From Novosphingobium sp. (GTDB lineage: Bacteria > Pseudomonadota > Alphaproteobacteria > Sphingomonadales > Sphingomonadaceae), in contig NZ_JBCNLP010000001.1 of NCBI RefSeq assembly GCF_039595395.1, positions 1,860,001-1,924,000 of the forward strand: a stretch of 64,000 bases of DNA, in the 5' to 3' direction. This document shows positions 16,066 to 24,738 of the stretch, piece by piece. The position numbers and the translations under genes were made by a program. A model generated the notes under the pieces. The model did not search any database. It was not told the DNA's origin and saw only the letters and a list, made by a program, of their open reading frames with translations. Position 1 is the stretch's first letter; the number at the start of each line of letters is the position of its first letter.

Positions 16066-16070
16066 TCCGG

Positions 16071-16163
16071 CAGAGAGGTCAGGCACACGGATAGGGTGCC
16101 GCTGTCATCTCGCCGGGAGACGTTATGGGAGCGCGAGGGTGTAACACCCTCGCATCTCTCTTT
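16071..16163 (-). repeat. Dispersed palindromic element, copy B (inverted)
   Basis: The palindromic core at 16133-16153 is identical in its arms to copy A. On the minus strand it continues GCTCCCATAACGTCTCCCGG and a tail similar to copy A. It starts six bases after the OPT stop codon. Confidence 0.8.
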
Positions 16164-16171
16164 TTACGGCA

Positions 16172-16522
16172 TCACTGATTGTTCCGCACCGCCCGGATGC
16201 ACCGCAGATCGGTATCCTTCCCCTGAGCATCGAGCCGGCGCAGGAAGTTCTCACTCACGCGGCGGAAGCTCTGACCCTTGCGCTGGCCGGTGGTGAAGCG
16301 GATCACATCCCCGGTCAGCAGATAGGTGCCGCGCCCCCCCACCACGCTGTAGACCGAGGCGTGGAGGATGGTGAAATCCTCGTTCTCCTGGCGCACGCCA
16401 GTCTTGCCCAGCGCGTTGCCGGGGGTTTCGCACTGATAGGTGCCCTGCTTCATCACGGCGATGTTGCCGACCTCGCTGGCCTGGGCGGGCAGGATGGTCA
16501 GCATGGCGGCCATCACACTCAT
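16172..16522 (-). CDS. Small exported protein of unknown function
   Basis: The 116-residue reading starts MSVMAAMLTILPAQASEVG, a plausible signal peptide cleaved after AQA. The mature part has TYQCETPGNALGK near its start and GTYLLTGDVIRFTTGQRKGQ, and ends LRCIRAVRNNQ. Two cysteines at the ends of the mature domain could form a disulfide. An upstream ATG at 16621 would add a basic leader of 33 residues. The start is therefore uncertain. It is divergent from efp by about 115 bp. No family was recognised. Confidence 0.6.
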   Translation of the reverse strand: MSVMAAMLTILPAQASEVGNIAVMKQGTYQCETPGNALGKTGVRQENEDFTILHASVYSVVGGRGTYLLTGDVIRFTTGQRKGQSFRRVSENFLRRLDAQGKDTDLRCIRAVRNNQ

Positions 16523-16636
16523 GAACGCCCCGGATTGCCACAGGCGCCCACTCGCGCTAAGGGCGCGGCTTGCGCTTTTCAGGCGCCGGCCTTTCGGGGC
16601 CTGTACTTCGTTCTTTCGCATCAAAGGTTCATCCCC

Positions 16637-17200
16637 ATGAAGATCAGCGGCGTCGATATCCGCCCCGGCAACATTCTGGAATACGAAAAGGGCATCTGGA
16701 AAGTCGCCAAGACCCAGCATACCCAGCCCGGCAAGGGCGGCGCCTTCATGCAGGTCGAGATGAAGAACCTGATCGACGGACGCAAGACCAATGTGCGTTT
16801 CCGCAGCGCCGACACGGTGGAACGCGTGCGCCTCGACACCAAGGACTTCCAGTTCCTGTACGCCGAGGGCGACGATCTGGTGTTCATGGACGTGGAAACC
16901 TACGACCAGATCACCCTGCCGACCGACCTGCTGGGCGATGCCGCGGCGTTCCTGCAGGATGGCATGACCGCCGTGCTGGAAATGTATGACGACCGCCCGA
17001 TCAGCGTGCAGTTGCCCGATCAGGTGGAAGCCACCATCGTCGAGGCCGACGCCGTGGTGAAGGGGCAGACCGCCTCGTCGTCCTACAAGCCCGCGTTGCT
17101 CGACAATGGCGTGCGCGTGATGGTGCCGCCCCACATCAGCTCGGGCACGCGCATCGTCGTGAACGTTTACGAGCGCAGCTACGTCGGCAAGGCCGACTGA
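16637..17200 (+). CDS. efp: Elongation factor P
   Basis: EF-P relieves ribosomes stalled at polyproline stretches. The 187-residue protein has the three-barrel layout. It begins MKISGVDIRPGNILEYEKG, and the modification loop QPGKGGAF carries Lys33 at the position of the lysine that E. coli EpmA modifies. FLDVETYDQ-like and RIVVNVYERSYVGKA segments belong to the second and C-terminal domains. ATG 16637 is preferred over earlier in-frame ATGs because the first conserved strand begins there. It is followed by a SuhB-like gene 61 bp later. Whether the lysine is modified depends on genes not in this window. Confidence 0.96.
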   Translation: MKISGVDIRPGNILEYEKGIWKVAKTQHTQPGKGGAFMQVEMKNLIDGRKTNVRFRSADTVERVRLDTKDFQFLYAEGDDLVFMDVETYDQITLPTDLLGDAAAFLQDGMTAVLEMYDDRPISVQLPDQVEATIVEADAVVKGQTASSSYKPALLDNGVRVMVPPHISSGTRIVVNVYERSYVGKAD

Positions 17201-17261
17201 TTTTTCGGGCGGGGCCGTTTTGCGCGCCTCGCCCCCTTCTTTCTAATCCAGGAATTGCCCA

Positions 17262-18083
17262 GTGACTGTCGTTTCAGGTCTTATCCGCGTCATGGAGCGC
17301 GCCGCACGCAAGGCAGGCCAGCGCCTGCGTCGCGATTTCGGCGAGGTCGAGCACCTTCAGGTCAGCCGCAAGGGGCCTGCCGACTTCGTCAGCCGCGCCG
17401 ATCAGGCGAGCGAGCGCACTCTCTATGATGAACTGCGCGCCGCGCGCCCCGACTGGGGCTTCGTGCTGGAAGAGGGCGGCATCATCGAGGGCGACCCGAC
17501 CAAGCCGCGCTGGATCATCGATCCGCTCGACGGCACCAGCAACTTCTTGCACGGCATTCCGCATTTCGCGATCTCGATCGCCGCGCAGGAGCCGCGTCTG
17601 GATGGCAATGGCTGGGGCGACGTGATCGCCGGGCTGATCTATCAGCCGATCACCGACGAGAGCTTCTGGGCCGAAAAGGCACGCGGCGCATGGCTGCATG
17701 ACCGCCGCCTGCGCGTCTCGGGCCGCCGTCACCTCGACGAGAGCCTGATCGCCACCGGCATTCCCTTCGCAGGGCATGGCGACACGCTGGAATGGCAGAA
17801 GATCTATGCTGCTCTGGCGCCTCAGGTGGCGGGTATCCGCCGTTTCGGCGCGGCCGCGCTGGACATGGCCTGGGTGGCTTCGGGCCGTTACGAGGGCTTC
17901 TGGGAAAGCAATCTGAAGCCCTGGGACACGGCAGCGGGCTGCCTGCTGGTGCGTGAGGCCGGTGGTTTCGTCTCCGACTGGCGCGGCGTGTCGCAGCCGG
18001 TCTGCGACGTGCAGGTGCTGGCGGGCAACGATGCGCTGCATTCGCGCCTGCACAAGATCCTGGCCGGCGCGCTGAAGGATTGA
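17262..18083 (+). CDS. Inositol monophosphatase family protein (SuhB-like)
   Basis: The family hydrolyses inositol phosphates and related sugar phosphates with Mg. The 273-residue protein has the metal motifs: DFVSRADQASE, EEGG near residue 67, and WIIDPLDGTSNFLHG near residue 85. The C-terminal site KPWDTAAGCLLVREAGG, with Asp and Trp in order, is also present. The GTG at 17262 follows AGGAATTGCCCA. It is downstream of efp and upstream of a strong hairpin and tRNA-Leu. SuhB proteins can also bind the transcription machinery, but this cannot be inferred here. Confidence 0.9.
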   Translation: MTVVSGLIRVMERAARKAGQRLRRDFGEVEHLQVSRKGPADFVSRADQASERTLYDELRAARPDWGFVLEEGGIIEGDPTKPRWIIDPLDGTSNFLHGIPHFAISIAAQEPRLDGNGWGDVIAGLIYQPITDESFWAEKARGAWLHDRRLRVSGRRHLDESLIATGIPFAGHGDTLEWQKIYAALAPQVAGIRRFGAAALDMAWVASGRYEGFWESNLKPWDTAAGCLLVREAGGFVSDWRGVSQPVCDVQVLAGNDALHSRLHKILAGALKD

Positions 18084-18092
18084 GTCTGTTGA

Positions 18093-18134
18093 TTGATCGG
18101 GGATTGATGCTTTCTGGCATTGATCCCCGATCAA
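18093..18134 (+). terminator. Strong hairpin after the SuhB-like gene
   Basis: An almost perfect inverted repeat of 18-bp arms (TTGATCGGGGAT paired with ATCCCCGATCAA, then GATGC/GCAT) begins 10 bases after the stop codon. There is no T run after it, so it may be a stabilising or factor-dependent terminator structure. Confidence 0.5.
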
Positions 18135-18181
18135 AGGTCCGCTAGGCGGGCCGAACCGCAAGGCAGTCTGGCCTTCGCAAT

Positions 18182-18265
18182 GCCCCCGTGGCGGAATGGT
18201 AGACGCGACCGACTCAAAATCGGTTGTCGAGAGATGTGCCCGTTCGAGTCGGGCCGGGGGCACCA
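18182..18265 (+). tRNA. tRNA-Leu (CAA)
   Basis: A class II tRNA with a long variable arm (84 nt). The acceptor GCCCCCG pairs with CGGGGGC, the discriminator is A and CCA is encoded. The anticodon loop CTCAAAA gives CAA, decoding UUG. Confidence 0.95.
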
Positions 18266-18308
18266 TTTCTATCTGACAAGAGATTGGTTGCCGGAGTGAG
18301 AGGATTGG

Positions 18309-19184
18309 TTATCCTCCTCTGGTGCGAGCCATCACCTGCTCGAAAAGCTCAAAATCACGGGCATAAAGCTGTTCGATGTGTCTGATGGTGACGCTGTCCA
18401 CGGACACCGGTTCACGGAATGATGCATTGAGATGCGGCAATGGGCCGGTGTTCAGCCATCGACACAAGTCCTGCAGGGAACGCTCTGAGGATAGTGAGAA
18501 CAGCTCATCCACCATCACCGTTCCTTGCGGATTGCAGACAAACGCATGCTGGGGGGTCAACAGGGCGGAACAGGACATCCGCGACGGTTTTTCCGTGAGG
18601 CGTGCCACGAAATCCTCGAAATGAGTCAAAGAGCCTACCCTTGCCATTTCGAAACGAGAAGTAGCCATGAGCGTGGTGCCGCCATGTTTCAAAAAGCGGA
18701 AGGCTGAGAGCAGGCGCTCGACGGGATGGCGAACGACGGAAAAGCTCGGCACATCGCCCAGGTCCTGCCCGTAAAGGCGAAAAATGGTGTTGGCGGTCAG
18801 ATGGGGGACGTTGCGCTGATACAGCAGCGAGCAGATCGATGTGCCGCCTGTCTTGGGAATGTGAATGAACAGGCGGTGCGCGGCCAGCGCTGGAGCGAGA
18901 ACGCGATCCCGGGCGATCTGTGCCCAGATGGACCGCGTGACCGGGAATTTCGCCATCGCCATGCTCGTTTCAACGCACAGGTGGCGCAGTGCATCTTTGA
19001 CCAGCAGAACTGGTTCTGGCAGAAAGCGCCAATCGATTGGAAAAGGACGATAATCGTTCTCGCCGGGGTCGTTTGAGGAGAGTTGATTGGAGCCGTGGCC
19101 GCTTTCGACTTTCACCAGGGTCAGGCTATTTTTTCGTTCGGCACCCGTCACAAAAGGCAAATCGGATGCGGTGGACTGCGGCAT
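18309..19184 (-). CDS. Sulfotransferase family protein
   Basis: The protein is a 291-residue PAPS-dependent sulfotransferase-like enzyme. It contains the 5'-phosphosulfate loop HIPKTGGTS at residues 108-116. The 3'-phosphate-binding region FSVVRHPVERLLSAFRFL lies around residues 148-165. Both are hallmarks of the bacterial Sulfotransfer_2-like family. The N-terminal 90 residues are not recognised. The second ATG (19182-19184) is chosen because GGAG lies six bases before it. The gene is in an AT-richer region next to exopolysaccharide genes, so sulfation of a surface polymer is a reasonable guess. Cytoplasmic location is expected, as no signal or membrane segment is seen. Confidence 0.75.
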   Translation of the reverse strand: MPQSTASDLPFVTGAERKNSLTLVKVESGHGSNQLSSNDPGENDYRPFPIDWRFLPEPVLLVKDALRHLCVETSMAMAKFPVTRSIWAQIARDRVLAPALAAHRLFIHIPKTGGTSICSLLYQRNVPHLTANTIFRLYGQDLGDVPSFSVVRHPVERLLSAFRFLKHGGTTLMATSRFEMARVGSLTHFEDFVARLTEKPSRMSCSALLTPQHAFVCNPQGTVMVDELFSLSSERSLQDLCRWLNTGPLPHLNASFREPVSVDSVTIRHIEQLYARDFELFEQVMARTRGG

Positions 19185-19646
19185 ATGGTGCTCCATTTTT
19201 ATGGAATTTTTATACTCCTTATTGATGTGGAAGCAAGAGGGCTGGGCTGGTTGTGTTGTGAAGTGGCGATAATTGAAGTTATTGCTTCAATTGTATATTT
19301 CTATCTTTTTTAAAAAGATAATGACTGTAAATACTTGCATGATTTGTATCCATTGCAAGAGTCGCTTTTGCGTTAAAAAGATGGCATATCTCCATTTTTT
19401 ATAGATGTATTTTCATAGGGGTGCCTTGTTCAAGTCGAAGGCGGCGAGGTCACGCGCAATGTATCTGAAACGCTCTTCACAGGTGCGGCTGAGCGAGTTG
19501 CAATAAATTGATATTTTCATAGAGTTGCGTATGGTGCTGCCACCCTCCCAGGGCGTGACCTGTCAGGTTTACCGACATTTTACGGCTTGGGGCCTAAGCC
19601 TTCGCCCAAGGTCCGTGTCGGGGCTGGACGTCAAGACGGCAAAGCC
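19185..19646. other. AT-rich intergenic region with three inverted repeats
   Basis: No gene is seen here. The stretch 19195-19420 is far richer in A/T than its neighbours. It contains three dyads: AATTGAAG/CTTCAATT at 19271-19292, TATCTTTTT/AAAAAGATA at 19302-19320, and CTTGCA/TGCAAG at 19334-19359. It lies between the divergently transcribed sulfotransferase and glycosyltransferase, so it should hold promoters for both. The base composition suggests a transferred segment or a binding region for silencing or regulatory proteins. Confidence 0.55.
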
Positions 19647-21032
19647 ATGATCCGCCTGTTCAAGCATTATATTCCTCACGCCGTGCTGCTCCTGGGCCTG
19701 ATCGATCTGGGCCTGCTGATGATGGCGGGCGATTTCGCATGGCGGTTGCGTGCCGAACAGCTCGGCATGGCCTCCGGGCCGATCGGTGAGCGTCTGCATC
19801 CGCTCGCGCTTTTCACCCTCATCATCCTGACCGCCATGATCGCGGTGGGCGTCTATGGCGCCGATGCGCTGCGCTCGGTGCGTTTCGCCTCGGCGCGGTT
19901 GCTGGTGGCGATCTCGCTGGGGATCATCACGCTGGCGGTGCTCAATTCGATTGCTGGCGGCTATGAGTTCTGGCGCTCCACTCTGTTCTACGCGATGGTC
20001 GCCGCGATCGTCCTGCTGGTGGCCAACCGCCTGCTGGTGGGGGGCATTCTGGGCGCTTCGGCCTTTCGGCGCCGCGTGCTGGTGCTGGGTGCGGGCGCGC
20101 GCGCCGAACGTCTGCGCCATCTGGCCGAGAGCGGATCGGCAGGCTTTGCCATCGTCGGCTACGTCGGCATGAGCGAGGGCAGCCATATCGTCGAGGAGGC
20201 CATCCCGCGCAGCGCGATCCACAATCTCAAGCGCCATGTCGAGAACCTTGGCGTGTCCGAGGTGGTGCTGGCCCTGGAGGAGCGGCGCAATGCCCTGCCG
20301 CTGAAAGACCTGCTGCGCATCAAGACGGCGGGCGTTCACGTCAACGATTTCTCCTCCTTCGTGGAGCGTGAGACCGGCCGTGTCGATCTCGATACGGTCA
20401 ACCCAAGCTGGCTGATCTTTTCGGACGGTTTTTCCTCGGGCCGGTCTTTTTCCAGCGCGGGCAAGCGGCTGTTCGACATTGTGCTCAGCCTGCTGCTGCT
20501 GGCGCTGACCGCGCCGGTCATCCTCTTCTTCGCGCTGGTGGTGAAGCTGGACAGCAAGGGCCCCGCCTTTTTCCGCCAGAAGCGCGTCGGCCTCTACGGC
20601 CAGCCTTTCGATGTGATCAAGCTGCGCTCGATGCGTGTCGATGCCGAGGCCAATGGCGCGCAATGGGCCACTAAGAACGACCCGCGCGTCACCCGCGTCG
20701 GCAATTTCATCCGCAAGATCCGCGTCGACGAACTGCCTCAGGCCTGGACGGTGCTGAAGGGCGAGATGAGCTTCGTCGGCCCGCGCCCCGAGCGCCCCGA
20801 ATTCGTCGCCGATCTGGAAGAGAAGCTGCGCTATTACGCCGAGCGCCATATGGTGAAGCCGGGCATCACCGGCTGGGCACAGGTCAACTATCCCTATGGC
20901 GCCTCGATCGAGGATTCGCGTAACAAGCTGGAATATGACCTTTATTACGTGAAGAACTACACACCTTTCCTCGACATCCTCATCATCCTGCAGACCTTGC
21001 GCGTGGTGATCTGGCACGAGGGCGCGCGGTGA
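19647..21032 (+). CDS. Polyprenyl-phosphate sugar-1-phosphate transferase, EPS priming (TIGR03013-like)
   Basis: The enzyme starts exopolysaccharide repeat units by putting a sugar phosphate on undecaprenyl phosphate. In the 461-residue protein, four to five membrane segments (residues about 5-150) are followed by a Rossmann-like domain with VLVLGAGARAERLR. A fifth membrane helix comes at FDIVLSLLLLALTAPVILFF, and then the bacterial sugar transferase catalytic domain (about 271-461): FRQKRVGLYG, IKLRSMR, VGPRPERP, KPGITGWAQVNY. ATG 19647 is preferred to the earlier in-frame codon at 19587. It is followed by PrsK and PrsR, the setting of exosortase-associated EPS clusters. Confidence 0.88.
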   Translation: MIRLFKHYIPHAVLLLGLIDLGLLMMAGDFAWRLRAEQLGMASGPIGERLHPLALFTLIILTAMIAVGVYGADALRSVRFASARLLVAISLGIITLAVLNSIAGGYEFWRSTLFYAMVAAIVLLVANRLLVGGILGASAFRRRVLVLGAGARAERLRHLAESGSAGFAIVGYVGMSEGSHIVEEAIPRSAIHNLKRHVENLGVSEVVLALEERRNALPLKDLLRIKTAGVHVNDFSSFVERETGRVDLDTVNPSWLIFSDGFSSGRSFSSAGKRLFDIVLSLLLLALTAPVILFFALVVKLDSKGPAFFRQKRVGLYGQPFDVIKLRSMRVDAEANGAQWATKNDPRVTRVGNFIRKIRVDELPQAWTVLKGEMSFVGPRPERPEFVADLEEKLRYYAERHMVKPGITGWAQVNYPYGASIEDSRNKLEYDLYYVKNYTPFLDILIILQTLRVVIWHEGAR

Positions 21033-21054
21033 GGCCCCCTGAAGCCTTGCGGCA

Positions 21055-23142
21055 ATGAGCACCATCGCCGCCCAGAGCCTGTGGGGCACCATCGCTGACG
21101 TCACCCATGGCGCGGGGGCCGTCGCCGCAGTCACTGTGGCCGTGGCGGTGTGGAGCCATCGCGACCGTTTCGGCAGCGCGGGCGGCGCGATTGTCGCGGC
21201 GCTGGTCACCCATGCGCTATGGTGCCTGTCGATGGCGGTGGAAGGGGCGGGCAGCCTTGCGACCACCAGTCTGCTGGCGCTGCGCAATCTGGCCTGGCTG
21301 GCGACGCTCTACCGCCTTTTCGCCCATGATGGCCGCTTGACCAGCGTGCGCCCGGTACGCCCGGTGATTGTGGCGCTGACCCTGGTCGATCTGCTGGTGC
21401 CAGCGGTGTTTGTCGCGGAATATCGTGTCGACCCCGGCCTGCTTGCCGATCCCGCGCTGGGGCGGTTCAACATGCTGCTGCTGATGCTGGCGGTGGTGGG
21501 GTCGCTGGTGCTGGTGCACAATCTCTATGTCGGCGCCGACCCGCAGCCGCGTGCCATGCTGCGCTGGCCGGCGCTGGGTTTCGCGGCAGTCTGGGTGTTC
21601 GAGCTGAACCTCTATACCGTCGCCTATCTCGATTCGGACTGGCCGTTGCAGCTTTCGGCGCTGCATGGCGTGATCGACGTCGCCTTTGCCGTGCTGATAT
21701 CGATCGGCGCGATGCGGCGGCATGAGATGCTGCGCATCCGCCCCTCGCGCGCGATGACCTTCCATTCGGTCTCGCTGCTGGTGATGGGCGCCTATTTCGT
21801 GGCGATGATCGGCGTGGCGCAATGGCTGGCCTATGCCGGGGGCAATTACGCGCGCTGGCTGCAATATGGCTTCATCATTCTGGCGACGGCAGCGGCGCTG
21901 CTGATGCTGCCCTCGCGGCGGCTGCGCGGCTGGCTGCGGGTGACGATGGTCAAGCATCTGTTCCAGCACCGCTATGATTATCGCGCCGAATGGATGCGTT
22001 TCACCCGCACCATCGGCAGTCCGGATGAAGAGGCGCCGCCGCTGCATCAGCGCGCCATTCAGGCCGTGGCCGACATCACCGACAGCCCCTCCGGCTTGCT
22101 GCTGGTGCCCGACGATATGGGCGAGATCGTGCTGGGCGCCCGCTGGCGCTGGCCCACCGCCGATGTGCCGGGCCCGGCGCTCTCACCCGAGGCGGTGCGC
22201 TTTTTCGACACGCATGATTTCATCATCGACCTCGACGATTTGCGCGATGGTGGTGGCGATGAAAGCCATCTGATCCCGGCATGGCTGCGTGACGAACCTT
22301 TGGCCTGGGCGCTGGTGCCGCTGGTGCATGACGACCGGATGGTCGGCGCCGTGGTGCTGGCCCGGCCCCCGCAGGCGCGCAAGCTCGACTGGGAGGATTT
22401 CGACCTGCTGCGCCTGGTCGGCCAGCAGCTTGCGACCTATCTGGCCGAGCATCGCGGGCAACTGGCGCTGGCCGAGGCGAGCCGCTTCGACGATTTCCAC
22501 CGCCGTATCGCCTTTGTGATGCATGACATCAAGAATCTGTCGAGCCAGCTCACCCTGCTCACCCGCAATGCCGAGCGCCATGCCGAAAACCCCGAATTTC
22601 GCGCCGATATGCTGGTAACCTTGCGCAACTCGGCGGAGAAGCTGAACACGCTGGTGGCGCGCCTGTCGCGCTATGGCAGCCAGGTCGACAAGGTCGAGCC
22701 GGTGGCGCTGGGCGGTATCGCGCGCGAAGTCGTCAAGCCCTTTGAGGGCCGCCATCCGGTCGAGGTGATCGAGCGCGATCCTTGCGTGGTCTCGGGCAAC
22801 AGCCATTCGATCGAACAGGTGCTGACCCATCTGCTGCAGAATGCGGTGGAGGCCAGCCCGCAAGGCAACCCGGTCTTCATCGCCATCTCCGAGGATGGTG
22901 CGGCAGCCCGCATCGAGGTGGTCGATTCGGGTTCAGGCATGAGCGAGGATTTCGTCCGCAACCGCCTGTTCCGCCCCTTCGTCTCGACCAAGCCGGGGGG
23001 CTTCGGCATTGGCGTCTATGAGGCACGCGAGTTGGTGAAGGCCATGAAAGGCAATATTTTGGTCGAAAGCCGCGAGGGGATCGGCACGCGCTTTGTTGTG
23101 CGCCTGCCGCTGGCATCTGCGCATAAACGGAAGGTGGCATGA
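21055..23142 (+). CDS. prsK: PEP-CTERM system histidine kinase PrsK
   Basis: The protein is a membrane histidine kinase, 695 residues. Residues 1 to about 290 hold around eight hydrophobic segments, the sensor unit. A GAF-like region runs from about 330 to 470. The phospho-acceptor motif is VMHDIKNLSSQL with His490. The ATPase part shows HLLQNAVEASPQGN, DSGSGMSED and KPGGFGIGVY. The long membrane domain plus HDIKNL box is the PrsK pattern. It overlaps prsR (ATGATG), so the two are translated together. Its partner is the sigma-54 type regulator downstream. The ligand is unknown. Confidence 0.87.
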   Translation: MSTIAAQSLWGTIADVTHGAGAVAAVTVAVAVWSHRDRFGSAGGAIVAALVTHALWCLSMAVEGAGSLATTSLLALRNLAWLATLYRLFAHDGRLTSVRPVRPVIVALTLVDLLVPAVFVAEYRVDPGLLADPALGRFNMLLLMLAVVGSLVLVHNLYVGADPQPRAMLRWPALGFAAVWVFELNLYTVAYLDSDWPLQLSALHGVIDVAFAVLISIGAMRRHEMLRIRPSRAMTFHSVSLLVMGAYFVAMIGVAQWLAYAGGNYARWLQYGFIILATAAALLMLPSRRLRGWLRVTMVKHLFQHRYDYRAEWMRFTRTIGSPDEEAPPLHQRAIQAVADITDSPSGLLLVPDDMGEIVLGARWRWPTADVPGPALSPEAVRFFDTHDFIIDLDDLRDGGGDESHLIPAWLRDEPLAWALVPLVHDDRMVGAVVLARPPQARKLDWEDFDLLRLVGQQLATYLAEHRGQLALAEASRFDDFHRRIAFVMHDIKNLSSQLTLLTRNAERHAENPEFRADMLVTLRNSAEKLNTLVARLSRYGSQVDKVEPVALGGIAREVVKPFEGRHPVEVIERDPCVVSGNSHSIEQVLTHLLQNAVEASPQGNPVFIAISEDGAAARIEVVDSGSGMSEDFVRNRLFRPFVSTKPGGFGIGVYEARELVKAMKGNILVESREGIGTRFVVRLPLASAHKRKVA

Positions 23143-24527
23143 TGGCCGATCGCCCAAGTCTGCTGATCGTCGAGGACGATGCCGGGCTGCAGGCCCAGCT
23201 CAAATGGGCCTATGAGGATTTCGAGGTCACGGTGGTGGGTGACCGCGCCTCGGCGCTGGCCGCGATGCGCGCGCTTGAGCCCGAGGTGGTGACGCTCGAC
23301 CTCGGCCTGCCGCCCGACCCGGATGGCACCAGCGAGGGCTTTGCCGTGCTTGATGCGATCATGGCGATGCGCCCGCAAACCAAGGTGATCGTCGCCAGCG
23401 GGCATGGGGCGCGGGAAAGCGCGCTCAACGCCATCGCGCGCGGGGCCTATGATTTCTACCAGAAGCCGGTCGATATCGAGGAACTGGGGCTGATCGTCCG
23501 CCGTGCCTTCAAGCTGGCGCGGATCGAGGCGGAGAACCGGGCGCTGGCGGCGCGCGTCGGCTCGGACAACCGCGTGCTGGGCGGGATGATCACCGCCGCG
23601 CCCGAAATGCTGCGAGTGGCCCGCACCATCGAGCGGGTGGCGGGCACGAATGTCTCGGTGATGCTGCTGGGCGCCAGCGGCACGGGCAAGGAACTGTTGG
23701 CGCGCGGGCTGCATGAGGCCAGCGACCGCAGGGCAGGGGCCTTTGTGGCGATCAATTGCGCGGCGATCCCCGAAAACCTGCTCGAATCCGAACTGTTCGG
23801 CCATGAGAAGGGGGCCTTCACGGGCGCGGTCAAGACCACCGAGGGCAAGATCGAGCAGGCGCAGGGCGGTACTTTGTTCCTCGACGAGGTGGGCGATATT
23901 CCGCTTCCGCTGCAGGTGAAATTGCTGCGCTTCCTTCAGGAACGCGTGATCGAGCGGATCGGCGGGCGCAAGCCCATCGCGGTCGACACGCGCATCGTCT
24001 GCGCCACCCATCAGAACCTTGAGGCGATGATCGTCGACGGCCGCTTCCGCGAGGACCTGTGGTATCGCCTCGCCGAGATCGTGGTGAAAATCCCAACGCT
24101 GGCCGAGCGGCCCGGCGATTCGGTGCTGCTGGCCCGCGCTTTTCTGCAGCGCTTTGCTGTCGAACTGAACCTGCCCGCCAAGGGCTTCTCGGGCGATGCT
24201 CTGGCCGCCATCGACGGCTGGGGTTGGCCGGGCAATGTGCGCGAACTCGAAAACCGCGTGAAGCGCGCCGCGATCATGGCCGATGGCAAGCTGGTGACGG
24301 CGCAGGATCTTGATCTGGGCACGCCGGGCGGTGTTCAGGAGGATCTGCCACTCAACCTCAAGGCCGCGCGCGAGCAGACCGACCGTCAGGTCATCCGCCA
24401 TGCCCTGACTCGCAGCGAGGGCAATATTTCCAGCACGGCAAGGCTGTTGGGAATCAGCCGCCCGACGCTCTACGATCTGCTCAAACAGTATGATCTGCAG
24501 GGCGAGGGCGGGGTAACACCCCGTTAA
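23139..24527 (+). CDS. prsR: PEP-CTERM-box response regulator PrsR (sigma-54 activator)
   Basis: The 462-residue protein contains a receiver domain (residues 5-125, phospho-acceptor Asp54) and an AAA+ domain with Walker A GASGTGKE at 178-185. GAFTGA at 225-230 contacts sigma-54, and Walker B LFLDEV is at 246-251. A C-terminal Fis-type helix-turn-helix (SSTARLLGISRPTLYDLLKQ) follows. Phosphorylation by PrsK should trigger sigma-54-dependent transcription of exosortase substrates or EPS genes. The gene overlaps prsK by four bases and ends before a bidirectional terminator. No sigma-54 promoter with correct GG-N10-GC spacing was found nearby. Confidence 0.93.
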   Translation: MMADRPSLLIVEDDAGLQAQLKWAYEDFEVTVVGDRASALAAMRALEPEVVTLDLGLPPDPDGTSEGFAVLDAIMAMRPQTKVIVASGHGARESALNAIARGAYDFYQKPVDIEELGLIVRRAFKLARIEAENRALAARVGSDNRVLGGMITAAPEMLRVARTIERVAGTNVSVMLLGASGTGKELLARGLHEASDRRAGAFVAINCAAIPENLLESELFGHEKGAFTGAVKTTEGKIEQAQGGTLFLDEVGDIPLPLQVKLLRFLQERVIERIGGRKPIAVDTRIVCATHQNLEAMIVDGRFREDLWYRLAEIVVKIPTLAERPGDSVLLARAFLQRFAVELNLPAKGFSGDALAAIDGWGWPGNVRELENRVKRAAIMADGKLVTAQDLDLGTPGGVQEDLPLNLKAAREQTDRQVIRHALTRSEGNISSTARLLGISRPTLYDLLKQYDLQGEGGVTPR

Positions 24528-24577
24528 CTATGGTAAAGCGCTGATTGGTCTGGAATTTCACCAATATGGCGTGAAAA

Positions 24578-24602
24578 AGGGCGGCTCTTAGAGCCGCCCT
24601 TT
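24578..24602 (+). terminator. Rho-independent terminator after prsR
   Basis: The perfect 10-bp stem AGGGCGGCTC/GAGCCGCCCT with a TTA loop is followed by TTT. The upstream run of five A makes it usable from the other strand too, for the convergent DUF475 gene. Confidence 0.75.
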
Positions 24603-24738
24603 CCCCTCCCATTATCTTCCGACACCAGAATTGCCAAACTGCGGGCCTTTCCGCAACAAGCTTTCGGCATAAGTCAAAAAAATGACATGAAGCGTTGCCG
24701 TATAACCACAGTGGTTGGTTTATAGAAAATCACGTCAT

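Noticed and set aside
14116..16086. Long open frame (656 codons) on the minus strand opposite the OPT gene
   Set aside because: Its sequence is rich in His, Arg, Gln and Asp with no hydrophobic core, the typical shadow of a GC-rich gene. The opposite strand has a clear membrane transporter.
19484..19502. Possible sigma-54 -24/-12 promoter before the EPS gene
   Set aside because: The GG and GC elements are separated by 11 instead of 10 bases, and sigma-54 tolerates little change.
24505..24535. GGGGTAACACCCC near the end of prsR, similar to the repeat core
   Set aside because: It shares only the short palindrome, not the flanking tail of copies A-C, and lies inside the coding end of prsR.
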